From: Ignavibacteriales bacterium
GTDB lineage: Bacteria > Bacteroidota > Ignavibacteria > UBA10030
Length of the DNA: 37,628 nucleotides
Reading direction: 5' to 3'
Assembly: GCA_026390585.1 (NCBI GenBank)
Contig: JAPLFP010000357.1
Span: 1-37,628, forward strand
The notes under the pieces were generated by a model that made no database searches, was not told where the DNA came from, and was given only the letters and a program-made list of their open reading frames with translations. Of the stretch, positions 24,006-33,252 are shown piece by piece; positions within the stretch are counted from its first letter, which is position 1; every line of letters begins with the position of its first letter. The translations under genes were made by a program, and so were the position numbers.

Positions 24006-25333
24006 ATGACAAAACCCTCAAGCATCAACGGCCGGGGGTTCCTCCGGCCGCTCCAGCTGACAGCCGTTGTCTTCTTTACCGTTTCAGGCGGACCGTACGG
24101 TCTCGAGCCGGTACTGCAATATGTCGGCGGGGGAGTGGCATTGATGCTCATTATCATCACGCCCATCCTCTGGAGCATTCCGGCAATCTTCATGGTGCTT
24201 GAACTCAACGGCATGATGCCGATCAACGGCGGCTACTATCAGTGGGTAAAAAAAGGCTTGGGGCTGAAGTGGGGGTTTTTCGAAGGGGGGGGGCGTGGCT
24301 CTTCACCTTCACGGATCTGGCAATCTACCCTGTTCTCTTCATCCAGTACCTGAATTTCTTCTATCCTGAAGTGATTCAGTACAAGATCCCAATCTGCCTT
24401 GCGATCATTTGGGTTTCAGCCGCCATGAATCTTCTGGGGATTCTTCCCGTCGGCAGAAGTTCACTCCTTCTGGGCTTTGGCGTGCTTGTTCCCTTTGCCA
24501 TACTGTTCGGCGTGGCCATCAGCAAGGGGTTTTCGTTTTCTTTTTCCGGTGTGTCGATGCAGACGAATGGTCTTGGCTTCACGGTCTTTGGTATGGGACT
24601 CTATACGGTGATGTGGAATTTCCTCGGGTGGGATAATGCATCGTCGTTCGTTGAGGAGGTCCATCGTCCTGTTCGCTCGTATCTGATTTCCATCATTGCC
24701 GCTTTCGTTTTGATCCTTAGTATGTACTTTCTCTCCATCTGGACCGGCACAATCACCGGAATCGATGCCGGAGTTCTCAAAGCGCAGGGATTTCCATCGC
24801 TCGGTCTGCTTGTGGGGGGCTGGTGGCTCGGCGCCGTCCTCTCGTTCGGTGGAATGGCAAGCGCGCTCGGTCTTTTCATTTCGATTCTCCTCGCTATTTC
24901 CCGCGTCCCCAAAGCAATGGCAGATGATGGATTGCTTTCTCCGTCATTGAGCAAAATGCATCCCAAACACAACGTTCCGCACATCTCGATCATCGTCTGT
25001 GCGCTTGTTGTCAGCGGAATGATTTTTTGGGAGTTCGGCGACCTGCTCATCATCGACGTGACACTCTATGGAGCCGCTCTCTTCCTTGAGTTTGTCGCAT
25101 TGATCGTTCTGCGCATCACGAAACCCGACGCCGAGCGCCCTTTCCGTGTACCGCTTAGTGTTCCGGGGCTTGTCGCGATGACAGTTTTGCCTGCGGTGTG
25201 TCTTGTTGTGGCGCTCGCTGCTGCGTTGTCTGAGGTGAGCATCTACACCAACGCGACGCTATTCGCGATTGCTGCTGTTGCGACAGCACCCGTCGCGTGG
25301 AAACTGCTCAACATGAAGCAATCACCACGGTGA
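24006..25333 (+). pseudogene. APC-family amino acid permease, frame broken at a nine-G run
   Basis: The first frame from ATG 24006 (preceded by 'CAGGAA') gives 'PLQLTAVVFFTVSGGPYGLE' and 'ELNGMMPINGGYYQWVKKGL', TM1-TM2 of an APC-superfamily permease. After 'KWGFFEG' the frame changes at the G-run 24285-24293. From there the second frame reads 'AWLFTFTDLAIYPVLFIQYL' and continues through roughly ten more helices to 25333, including 'WNFLGWDNASSFVEEVHRP'. A single extra G (ten) would restore one protein of about 443 residues. The cause may be a sequencing or assembly error in the homopolymer, a real mutation, or slippage-based phase variation. Transport of amino acids would fit the nearby peptidases. 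Confidence 0.82.
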
Positions 25334-25743
25334 GTGAAAGCGCAACCCTTCTCCTCCTCTGTGTTCTCATTTCTGCCAAAGCGTGAACCGGCCGATTCCT
25401 TTTTTCTTTTCTCCCCCGAAGATCGCACGTATTGACTTTCGAACAAAGATTCATGTGATTGCCTTCGAGTAAAAGACTGGTATGCCGTTTCCAGGCAAAC
25501 CACCGTGTGATTGGTTCCAGACTCGCCCCTCTGTTCTTTAGAGCTGTCCTTCATAGGTGCCTCTGTGGTTCGAGGTCCGACACGATCCTCTCGCTCCACG
25601 ATTCTCCTTCGAGCATGTTTTCCCGAGTTGTGCAATCATCTCTGCAAATTTTCATTCCTTCAATCACTTCCTGGCACCGGACACTCTCCGGCCAGAAAAC
25701 TACAAGTGGTCGTCTTCTTCGCCTCCCGAAAGGAGCCAAGCGT
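25334..25743. other. 410-bp intergenic region without a recognisable gene
   Basis: It separates the permease from the first T9SS protein. An in-frame extension of the T9SS gene reaches 25459, but it lacks a signal peptide and looks non-coding; the real start is 25744. A TTGACT (25432-25437) is present without a convincing -10 at 16-18 bases. No strong hairpin or repeat was seen. The ribosome-binding site of the next gene (AAAGGAG) is at its end. Confidence 0.6.
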
Positions 25744-28032
25744 ATGAAAAACCTGTTGCGTGTGATTCCCCTCATCCTTCTTAGCTCGTTCTGCACACAC
25801 TTTCTGCCGGCACAATGGCTGCAAACCAACGGGCCATATGGTGGTAAGGTGAATTGCTTCACCGTCTCCGGCACCAATCTCTTTGCCGGGACTTACGGCG
25901 GCGTCTTTCTATCTACCAACAATGGCACAAGCTGGACTGCGGTCAATACCGGCTTGAACACTTCTGTCTTGTCTCTTGCCGTCTCCGGCACGAATCTCTT
26001 TGCCGGGACTTCTGGCGGGGGTGTCTTTCATTCCACCAACAACGGCACAAGCTGGACTGCAGTCAATACCGGCTTGACGAACACTTATGTCTTTGCTCTT
26101 GCCATCTCCGGCGCGAACCTCTTTGCCGGGACTTCTGGCGGCGGTGTCTTTCTTTCCACCAACAACGGCACAAGCTGGACTCAAGTCAATACCGGCTTGA
26201 CGGACACTTCTGTCGATGCACTTGCCGTCTCCGGCGCGAATCTCTTTGCCGGGACTCTGGGCGGCGTCTTTCTTTCGGCCAATAACGGCACAAACTGGAC
26301 TCGAGTCAATACCGGCTTGACGAACACTTCTGTCTGGTCGCTTGCTGTCTCCGGCACGAATCTCTTTGCCGGGACTTATGGTGGCGGCGTCTTTCTATCT
26401 ACCAACAACGGCACAAGCTGGACTCAAGTCAATACCGACTTGACGGACATTTCTGTCTTTGCTTTTGCCGTCTCCGGCGCGAATCTCTTTGCCGGGACTC
26501 GTTACAGCGGCGTCTGGAGACGGCCTCTTTCGGAAATGATCGGAGGAGGAGCGGGAAGCATCAGCCCCTCGGCTGCTGCGCAAGTGCCGGCCGGCGTGCC
26601 GTTCTGGGTCGACGTGAAGGTGGGCGATCCTAACGCTGTATCCGATTTGTACGGTGTCTCGTTCAAACTCAATAGCAACCAGAGCACCTGTACGTACGTG
26701 AGTGGGAGCGCTGAGGCGGGAAGTTTTCTGGGGACGAGTCCGATGGCGATATTCCAGGCCGTCGATGCACAAACAGTAGACATGGCAGTAACAAAGACAT
26801 CCAGCCCGGGAGCAAATGGAAATGGAGTTGTAGCCCGGGCGCAATTTACAACTCCATCATCTCAGGGTACGAATACGAATGTGTTGTTTTCGTTGACAGA
26901 CGTTACGGCGATTAACTCAAGCGGTGCGTCAATTTCGTTGTCAACCGGCACAGTAACCGTCACATTCGTCTCGGCAGCGCAAGTCTTCCCTGGAGACTGT
27001 GACAATAACGGGACGGTCAGTGCGGCTGATCTCTTGCCAATAGGATTGTACTACGGCCAACAAAACGGTACCCAGCCGACCCCAAACAATGCCGGGATTC
27101 AATGGCAAGCCTTTACCAGGGGCTACTGGGCCAACGAGCCTCCCGGGAAAAAAGTGTACGCTGATGCGGATGGCACCGGGATCATCAATACCGCGGATCT
27201 GCTTCCCATCGGTCTCAACTATGGCAAGACGCATCAGGTGACGACGAACAGCGTCAAAGAGCCGGTCGTTGCTGCCGGGACCATGCAGAAGGAAGCTGCT
27301 ACAGAACTCCAGATTGCCTCGGTGACGCGAGAACAATCGGGTGATGGCCAAATGCACATGCGCGTTGTGTTACGTGCAGAGACTCCAGTATACGGCATTG
27401 CGTTTACCTTGAAGTACAATGTCGGAGGATCATCGGAGAACCTTGTGCACCACGCAGCATTGGACACGACAAGAAGTGTGTTTGGTGGAGGGTTGATGTT
27501 CAACCGGGCATCGGATGAGGTTGGCATATGGGACCTCGCGATAACAAGAACGGATGGCATAGACTACAACGGTACGGGTCTCCTGCTGGATCTGGCGCTT
27601 GACGTCCCGACCGGCAGGGAATCGGCGTTGCAGCTTGAAATCTGCAACGTCACAGCAAACGATGCAGCCGGAAATATCGTGAGCATCGCTGGGCTGCTCT
27701 ATCCGGCGGTGGCGACAGGAGTGGATGCCCAGGTGCCTGCATCATTTGGGTTGCAGCAGAACTATCCGAATCCATTTAATCCGAGTACGACAATTGAAGT
27801 GAGTGTTCCGGAGCAAGCTCACCTCGTCATGAGAGTATATGATGTTTTGGGGAGAGGGATTGTGACGCTGTTGGAAGGGGAGAGAGCACCGGGCATTTGC
27901 CGTGTTTCCTGGGATGGGAAAGACGCTGGAGGTGTTCCGGTAAGGAGTGGAGTGTACTATTGCCGTTTGACGGCGCAGGGAACATCGGGAAAGATCTTCA
28001 CGCAGACACGACAGATGGTTGTGGTGAAGTAG
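25744..28032 (+). CDS. T9SS-secreted protein: beta-propeller repeats, cohesin-like and dockerin-like domains
   Basis: 762 residues from ATG 25744 (MKNLLRVIPLILLSSF, ending 'FLPAQW'), preceded by AAAGGAG. Residues about 30-258 are near-identical 40-41-residue blades ('LFAGTSGGGVF', 'STNNGTSWT'), with six LFAGT cores ending 'SGVWRRPLSEM'. Residues about 266-415 resemble a cohesin domain ('VPFWVDVKVGDPNAVSDLYG', 'GNGVVARAQFTTP', 'LTDVTAINSSG'). Residues about 416-498 hold two dockerin-like calcium loops, 'GDCDNNGTVSAADLLPIGL' and 'ADADGTGIINTADLLPIGLN'. A second cohesin-like sandwich lies at about 515-665 ('VYGIAFTLKY', 'ICNVTANDAAG'). The last ~90 residues are a type A T9SS sorting domain ('LQQNYPNPFNPSTTIEVS'). 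Likely surface-attached or secreted; ligand unknown. The next gene is a relative, 22 bp away. Confidence 0.87.
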   Translation: MKNLLRVIPLILLSSFCTHFLPAQWLQTNGPYGGKVNCFTVSGTNLFAGTYGGVFLSTNNGTSWTAVNTGLNTSVLSLAVSGTNLFAGTSGGGVFHSTNNGTSWTAVNTGLTNTYVFALAISGANLFAGTSGGGVFLSTNNGTSWTQVNTGLTDTSVDALAVSGANLFAGTLGGVFLSANNGTNWTRVNTGLTNTSVWSLAVSGTNLFAGTYGGGVFLSTNNGTSWTQVNTDLTDISVFAFAVSGANLFAGTRYSGVWRRPLSEMIGGGAGSISPSAAAQVPAGVPFWVDVKVGDPNAVSDLYGVSFKLNSNQSTCTYVSGSAEAGSFLGTSPMAIFQAVDAQTVDMAVTKTSSPGANGNGVVARAQFTTPSSQGTNTNVLFSLTDVTAINSSGASISLSTGTVTVTFVSAAQVFPGDCDNNGTVSAADLLPIGLYYGQQNGTQPTPNNAGIQWQAFTRGYWANEPPGKKVYADADGTGIINTADLLPIGLNYGKTHQVTTNSVKEPVVAAGTMQKEAATELQIASVTREQSGDGQMHMRVVLRAETPVYGIAFTLKYNVGGSSENLVHHAALDTTRSVFGGGLMFNRASDEVGIWDLAITRTDGIDYNGTGLLLDLALDVPTGRESALQLEICNVTANDAAGNIVSIAGLLYPAVATGVDAQVPASFGLQQNYPNPFNPSTTIEVSVPEQAHLVMRVYDVLGRGIVTLLEGERAPGICRVSWDGKDAGGVPVRSGVYYCRLTAQGTSGKIFTQTRQMVVVK
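25861..26516 (+). repeat. Coding tandem repeat, about 120-123 bp per unit
   Basis: Successive units share long identical stretches such as 'AATCTCTTTGCCGGGACT' and 'AACAACGGCACAAGCTGGAC'. Units differ mostly by GGC additions (GG/GGG in the protein) and single substitutions. Five full units and one terminal half-unit encode propeller blades. The high DNA identity suggests recent duplication and possible change in copy number by recombination. Confidence 0.85.
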
Positions 28033-28054
28033 ATTGAATCGGAAAGGAAGTGCT

Positions 28055-31000
28055 ATGAAAGCACACATACAGCGAGCCGTGTTCCTCATGATTGTCGTGA
28101 TGCCATGGAGTCGGCTTTGTGCGCAATGGACACAGACGAATGGACCGTTTGGCGCGCCTGTTCGGGCACTCGTGGTCAGTGGAACAAATCTGTTTGCAGG
28201 CACTGATGGCAGCGGAGTGTATTCTTCCTCGGACAATGGAGCGCACTGGCGTGCGGCCAATGCGGGCTTGACGGTCGATGATATCCGCTCATTTGCTGTT
28301 GGACCAATGACAGGTGATACCACCCGCTCGAATCTCTTCGCAGGAACTTATAGTGGCGGCATCTTTCTCTCGACGAACAACGGAGACACCTGGAAAGATG
28401 TTCATAGTAACCTGTCGAGCAACAGTGTTACCGCGTTGGCCATCAGCGCTGATGGTGGGGGAGGTGTCAGCCTCTACGCCGGAACTGACGGTGACGGTGT
28501 GTACCGTTCGACCAACAACGGCACAAACTGGGTCGCGGTGAATACCGGTATTCCATTGCCTCTCGCAATCAATGCGCTCATTGTCACCCAGAACCCGTCC
28601 GGCGGAGTCAACATCTTTGCTGGGACGAATGGTGCCGACGGCGGCGTTTACCTCTCAACAAATCGCGGGGCGAGCTGGGCGACCTCGAACCAGGGGATCG
28701 CAGGCGACTATGTCAATTCCTTGGTTGCTAACGGAACAAACTTGTTCGCCGGGACCAATGAGGATGGCGTCTATCGTTCATCAGACAACGGCAAGACATG
28801 GGTTGCGGCACAAGCTGGACTGCCTGCGAATACCACGGTCAATGCCTTCTGTGTCAATGGCACAGTGCTCTTCGCAGCGACGTTTGGAGATGGTGTCTAC
28901 CGTTCCTCGGACAACGGTGCGAGCTGGACGGCAGCAATAGCAGGGCTCACAGACAGCTATGCAAGCGCCCTCGTTTCGAGCGGCACAAACGTCTTCGCCG
29001 GTACCATCAGCGGCGTGTTTCACTCAACCAACAATGGTACCAACTGGACGGCGGTGAACACCGGACTATCATATCGCACCGTCAACACGCTGGTCACCGG
29101 CGGAGACGGTACGAGGCTCTTCGCCGGCACCGTGGATGGAGGCGTCTATCGGTCGACGGACAACGGCGCAACCTGGGATGCACCAAACACGGGTCTTAAG
29201 AAATATGATGGCAACACTGCTAATGTCTACGCACTTGCGGTGATGGGGTCAACCGTGTTCGCTGGAACGGACGCGGATAACGGTGTGTATCGGTCGTCGG
29301 ATAACGGCGCAACTTGGATCGGAGCGCAATCGGGTTTGCCAAACAGGAACACAGCATCGTTGTTCGTCAGCGGCACCTCTCTGTCCGCCGGAGCTTATGG
29401 CGGTGGCGTCTATCGGTCAACAGACAACGGTGTGACCTGGAAGGAATCAGACACAGGAATCCCGTCGATTGCCACTGTGAATGCACTCGTTCTGAACGGC
29501 CAGTATCTCTTTGCCGGGACCTTTGGCAGTGGAGTCTATCGGTCGACAAACAATGGCACAACGTGGGTTGCGGTCAATGCGGGACTCCCAACGCCGGCTT
29601 GGATCAAAAGCCTTATCGTGAGCCAGTCGACGGCGGGTGGTGTGAATTTGTTTGCCGCGACTGAAGGCGATGGCCTCTATCGTTCGACGAACAACGGAAC
29701 AAGCTGGACGGATATCAGTACAGGGCTGCCGATGCATACAACCGGCAACGCTCTGGCTGTCGTTGGGAATGCACTGTATCTGGGGACGGAAGGTGATGGA
29801 GTTTTTGTTTCCGCGGATAGCGGAGCAAGCTGGGTTTCGGTCAATACGGGGTTGACAGATTTGAATGTGAACGCGTTCGCGATGAACGTCAGCGGATCAG
29901 GAACAGCGAACCTCTTCGCAGGCACAGGCTCGAGCGGTGTATTTCGCTTCGTCTCAAACGTGGCATCCATTGCCAGCATTGCTCCCTCAGGCCCATCGCA
30001 GGCTTCCCTTGGCACACCGTTTTGGGTTGACGTGCGTGTGGGAGACTCGAAACCAGTTGCGGGGCTGTACGGCGTTGCGTTTAAATTGAGGAGCAATCAG
30101 GCTACATGCACTTATGTCGACGGGAGTGCGGTGGCGGGCAATCTTCTTGGGGTAAATCCTCTGACGTTTTTTCACGTACTGGATCCTCAGGGTATAGATG
30201 TAGGGGTGTCGATGTCCGCGGGCTCAGGCGTGAGTGGCAACGGCATTGTTGCGAGGGCACAGTTTGTCAGTCTCTCCCCCGGGCCTGTGCGCTTTTCGAT
30301 CGAGAATGTGACCGCTGTGAACCAGGCCGGGGTTGCGATTCCGTTCGACACCACGAGCACAACAGTTCGGGTGACATCATCAAAAGCTTCGTTGAAGCCA
30401 ATAGCAGTATTGCCTGTTGAAGCCGGCAAAGCGTTTCGCGTTCAGATACAAGTGGGAGATCCAAACACGATCTCGGCACTCTATGGAATATCCTGCAAGC
30501 TGCGGAGCAATCAACCGACGTGCACATATGTGAATAGAAGTGCAGCGGCAGGGGACTTCCTAGGCGAGGATTGCCTGACGGTTTTCCATGCGGCTGATTC
30601 TCAAACGGTAGACTTGGGCGTCACCAAGATGGCAAGGCCGGGTGTTGATGGAAGTGGAGTTGTGGCGAGCGCACAGTTCATTTCCTCAGTATCGGGGACG
30701 GTGCAATTCTCCCTGCTTGACGTCATAGCAGTCGACACAAGTGGCAAAGCGATTGATCTTGAAACATCTGGTGCGACAATCACCATCGCGTCCACGATTG
30801 CAGTTCTCAGACCACTTGCTGTTCCACCGTACACGTCCGGAAAGCCATTTTGGATTGAAGTCCGTGTGGGCGACCCGGTCGCCACCGGCCTCTATGGTCT
30901 GTCATTCAAGTTGAGAAGTGATCGGTCGACCTGCACGTATGTGAAAGGGAGTGTTGCGTCAGAAGCGTTCTTTGGAGCGAATCCACTCGTACTTGCCGCT

Positions 31001-31825
31001 GCAGTTGATTCACAAACGGTGGATATTGGCATCACAAAGACAGCACACCCGGGTATTGATGGCAGTGGCTTTGTCGTGAAGGCGCAGTTTGTCTGTCCGC
31101 CGAGCGGTGACGTCCATTTCTCCTTCCTTGACGTCTCCGCGGTCGACCAAAACGGTTCAAAGATTTCTCTCAATCTGGCTGGAGGAGCCATTACGGTGAC
31201 GTCGAGTACTCGTACTCCGGTCCTCACTGGTAAGGTGCCGGCACGATTGCCGTCACTCACACCGAACACTGCGGTCACATTTTCGGTGAATGTCACTGAT
31301 CCGAACAACCTTCCACTATTATACATCTGGAAAGTTGACGGGGATGTGAAGAAAGTGGGGGACAGCACTTTCACATGGACCTTCACGCAAACGTCCGGAT
31401 CAGCATATGGTATCGCGCAACAATCAGCGTCATCTCCGACTGTCACGTGTGTCTTCCAGGATCAAGGCGGACTCCAGGATTCGACCGTCTGGTCTCTCGC
31501 TACAGATGTCATTGTTGAACATCCGGTCCCGACGCAATTCATGCTGAGCCAGAATTATCCCAACCCGTTTAATCCAACAACGAATTTCGAGTTTCGGATT
31601 GGGAATTTCTCCGCCAAAGGCGGATCCGCCTCCGGCGGAGAATTTGTGATGTTGAAGATATTTGATGTTCTTGGGAGAGAGGTCAGCACGCTCGTGAACG
31701 AGGTGCGTCCGGCTGGCGTGTATACGGTTCGATGGGATGGATCGATGATGCCGAGTGGAGTCTATTTGTACCGTCTCCGTGCCGGGAGTTTTGTTTCAAC
31801 GAAGCAGATGGTGCTTCTGAAGTAA
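28055..31825 (+). CDS. T9SS-secreted protein: 14 propeller blades and three cohesin-like domains
   Basis: 1256 residues from ATG 28055, preceded by GGAAAGGAAG; a TTG at 28034 is less likely. The signal peptide ends 'SRLCAQW' and is followed by 'TQTNGPFG', as in the previous protein. Residues about 30-635 hold 13 full blades plus a terminal one ('LFAGT.G.GVYRS(S/T)DNG..W'), enough for two seven-bladed propellers of the sialidase/BNR type. Three cohesin-like domains follow at about 640-775, 776-905 and 906-1045 ('FWVDVRVGDSKPVAGLYGVA', 'STCTYVKGSV', 'GSGVVASAQF'). An Ig-like domain (about 1050-1150, 'PNNLPLLYIWKVDGD') precedes the T9SS type A sorting domain ('LSQNYPNPFNPTTNFEF'). That domain carries an in-frame palindromic insert at 31607-31642. 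No dockerin-like loops were seen here. Confidence 0.87.
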   Translation: MKAHIQRAVFLMIVVMPWSRLCAQWTQTNGPFGAPVRALVVSGTNLFAGTDGSGVYSSSDNGAHWRAANAGLTVDDIRSFAVGPMTGDTTRSNLFAGTYSGGIFLSTNNGDTWKDVHSNLSSNSVTALAISADGGGGVSLYAGTDGDGVYRSTNNGTNWVAVNTGIPLPLAINALIVTQNPSGGVNIFAGTNGADGGVYLSTNRGASWATSNQGIAGDYVNSLVANGTNLFAGTNEDGVYRSSDNGKTWVAAQAGLPANTTVNAFCVNGTVLFAATFGDGVYRSSDNGASWTAAIAGLTDSYASALVSSGTNVFAGTISGVFHSTNNGTNWTAVNTGLSYRTVNTLVTGGDGTRLFAGTVDGGVYRSTDNGATWDAPNTGLKKYDGNTANVYALAVMGSTVFAGTDADNGVYRSSDNGATWIGAQSGLPNRNTASLFVSGTSLSAGAYGGGVYRSTDNGVTWKESDTGIPSIATVNALVLNGQYLFAGTFGSGVYRSTNNGTTWVAVNAGLPTPAWIKSLIVSQSTAGGVNLFAATEGDGLYRSTNNGTSWTDISTGLPMHTTGNALAVVGNALYLGTEGDGVFVSADSGASWVSVNTGLTDLNVNAFAMNVSGSGTANLFAGTGSSGVFRFVSNVASIASIAPSGPSQASLGTPFWVDVRVGDSKPVAGLYGVAFKLRSNQATCTYVDGSAVAGNLLGVNPLTFFHVLDPQGIDVGVSMSAGSGVSGNGIVARAQFVSLSPGPVRFSIENVTAVNQAGVAIPFDTTSTTVRVTSSKASLKPIAVLPVEAGKAFRVQIQVGDPNTISALYGISCKLRSNQPTCTYVNRSAAAGDFLGEDCLTVFHAADSQTVDLGVTKMARPGVDGSGVVASAQFISSVSGTVQFSLLDVIAVDTSGKAIDLETSGATITIASTIAVLRPLAVPPYTSGKPFWIEVRVGDPVATGLYGLSFKLRSDRSTCTYVKGSVASEAFFGANPLVLAAAVDSQTVDIGITKTAHPGIDGSGFVVKAQFVCPPSGDVHFSFLDVSAVDQNGSKISLNLAGGAITVTSSTRTPVLTGKVPARLPSLTPNTAVTFSVNVTDPNNLPLLYIWKVDGDVKKVGDSTFTWTFTQTSGSAYGIAQQSASSPTVTCVFQDQGGLQDSTVWSLATDVIVEHPVPTQFMLSQNYPNPFNPTTNFEFRIGNFSAKGGSASGGEFVMLKIFDVLGREVSTLVNEVRPAGVYTVRWDGSMMPSGVYLYRLRAGSFVSTKQMVLLK
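28163..29950 (+). repeat. Coding blade repeats of the second T9SS protein, diverged
   Basis: Fourteen units of about 40-50 codons with the core (L/V)FAGT followed by a GV(Y/F)RS-type strand and a (D/N)NG..W turn. They are less alike at DNA level than those at 25861-26516, so this array is older or under diversification. Unit spacing is irregular because some loops carry extra Gly/Asp or 'SGGVNIF' insertions. Confidence 0.75.
31607..31642. repeat. 36-bp near-perfect palindrome inserted in frame in the T9SS sorting domain
   Basis: The arms are TTCTCCGCC (31607-31615) and GGCGGAGAA (31634-31642). The centre is GGCGGATCCGCC (31619-31630), itself a perfect palindrome; only the two 3-base spacers (AAA, TCC) break the symmetry. 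It adds exactly 12 codons, read as 'FSAKGGSASGGE', between the sorting-domain strands 'FEFRIGN' and 'FVMLKIFDVLGRE', where relatives, as I recall them, have none. It resembles a small mobile palindromic element tolerated in a coding loop. Confidence 0.8.
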
Positions 31826-31927
31826 GAGCGTCATCCCAATTCATCTAGCCCCATCAATTTTTAGTGCACAGAAAGAAATCGCAATCTGAAGTTTCTTGTT
31901 GTAGTCTTCTGACACCAGGAGCCGTCT

Positions 31928-33037
31928 ATGCGCATCGATCGAATCGAACTCCGCCATACAAAAATGGAACTTGTCTCTCCGTTCGAAACATCCCTCGGAG
32001 TTGAACTCTACGAAGAACACATTATTGTCCGGGTCGATGGAGACGGTGTGAGCGGTTGGGGTGAGTGCGTCGTGGAGCCAACGCCATCGTACTCCTATGA
32101 AACACTGCAGACGGCATGGCATGTGCTGCGCGATTTTCTGATCCCGGCTCTCCTGAGGAAAGACATCTCGAGCATGGAAGATGCGCTGGCGAAGACCGCC
32201 TGGGTTCGCGGCCATCGAATGGCTCGGGCAGGAGTGGAGGCGGCGCTGTCGGACGCATTGGCGAAAGCGAAAGGGATTTCACTCTCTCAGTTCCTGGGAG
32301 GGACACGCAAACGCATCAACGTTGGTGTGAGTGTGGGATTGCAATCATCGCCTGCCCGATTGGTGGAGGTTATTGCAGAGTACTTGCAGGATGGTTACAA
32401 GCGTATCAAAATCAAGATTGCGCCCGGACGGGATCTCGATCTAGTCATAGCGGTCCGAAAAGCGTACCCGAGTATCCAGTTGCAGGTCGATGCCAACTCC
32501 GCGTATACACTGAAAGACATCGACATGCTTCGAGCGCTGGATGAATACAACCTTCAGCTTATTGAGCAGCCGCTTGGATATGATGACATCTATGACCATT
32601 CGATCCTGGCGAGGGAATTGAAAACACCCATCTGCCTCGATGAGAGTATTTACAATGTGTCCGACACCAAAGCCGCACTGGAATTGGGCAGCTGCCGAAT
32701 CATCAACATCAAACCGGGACGCGTTGGCGGGTACACCGAGTCGAAGAGAATCCACGATTTCTGTGCCTCGAAGAATGTTCCGGTATGGCACGGCGGGATG
32801 GACGAATCCGGTATTGGGCGGGCAGGAAATGTCGCCCTCGCTTCGCTTCCGAACTTTGTTCTTCCCGGAGACATCTCCGCAAGCAAGCGATACTATAAAG
32901 AAGATACTGTCGATCCCGCCTTTGAGGTCGATTCAGACGGCACGATGGCAGTTCCTACGAAACCGGGAATTGGAGTTGAGGTGCTGATGGATCGCTTGGA
33001 GCGGGTGACCGCACGCCGCGAAGAATTCAAAGCGTAA
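31928..33037 (+). CDS. menC: o-Succinylbenzoate synthase / N-acylamino acid racemase family (enolase superfamily)
   Basis: 369 residues, the usual length. The ATG is preceded by CAGGAG. The capping domain starts 'MELVSPFETSLGVELYEEHI'. Catalytic features of the MenC/NSAR subgroup are seen: KxK in 'RIKIKIAPG', metal ligands in 'LQVDANSAYT', 'LIEQPLGYDD' and 'CLDESIYN', and the second lysine in 'IINIKPGRVGG', followed by 'WHGGMDESGIGRA'. The family either dehydrates SHCHC to o-succinylbenzoate in menaquinone synthesis or racemises N-succinyl amino acids; sequence cannot separate these. No other men gene is nearby, so a racemase role in amino-acid conversion is at least as likely. It precedes the GntR-LacI regulator by about 240 bp. 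Confidence 0.85.
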   Translation: MRIDRIELRHTKMELVSPFETSLGVELYEEHIIVRVDGDGVSGWGECVVEPTPSYSYETLQTAWHVLRDFLIPALLRKDISSMEDALAKTAWVRGHRMARAGVEAALSDALAKAKGISLSQFLGGTRKRINVGVSVGLQSSPARLVEVIAEYLQDGYKRIKIKIAPGRDLDLVIAVRKAYPSIQLQVDANSAYTLKDIDMLRALDEYNLQLIEQPLGYDDIYDHSILARELKTPICLDESIYNVSDTKAALELGSCRIINIKPGRVGGYTESKRIHDFCASKNVPVWHGGMDESGIGRAGNVALASLPNFVLPGDISASKRYYKEDTVDPAFEVDSDGTMAVPTKPGIGVEVLMDRLERVTARREEFKA

Positions 33038-33218
33038 TCAGTGAGCCCAGATTCTTGCAGTCGATTCTCTTGAGAAACTCTCTTCTCCGCGAAACAAAAA
33101 AATCTATTCACTCCTACTGATTTCTAAATGCCGCTGACCGCTGTCCACCGGCGCACGTTTCTTTCTCCTCACTTTGCCACAATTCGGAATGGTTGCCATC
33201 CGGCAGAGAAAAATTAAC

Positions 33219-33247
33219 TTGACAACACGGGACTTATCTTGTAATCT
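33219..33247 (+). promoter_or_regulatory. Promoter of the GntR-LacI-type regulator gene
   Basis: TTGACA (33219-33224) is a perfect -35 hexamer. After 17 bases comes TAATCT (33242-33247), a moderate -10. The predicted transcription start falls at about 33253-33256, inside the palindrome at 33253-33270, so repressor binding there would block initiation. Confidence 0.55.
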
Positions 33248-33252
33248 TGGCA

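Noticed and set aside
25459-25743. N-terminal extension of the first T9SS protein
   Set aside because: The extension has no signal-like or domain sequence, and the ATG at 25744 has a ribosome-binding site and signal peptide.
25861-26516. CRISPR array suggested by regularly spaced repeats
   Set aside because: The repeats are in frame, encode propeller blades and have no unique spacers; no cas genes are present.
31928-33037. Menaquinone biosynthesis operon
   Set aside because: Only the MenC-family gene is present; no menA-menF gene lies in the window, so the pathway cannot be claimed.
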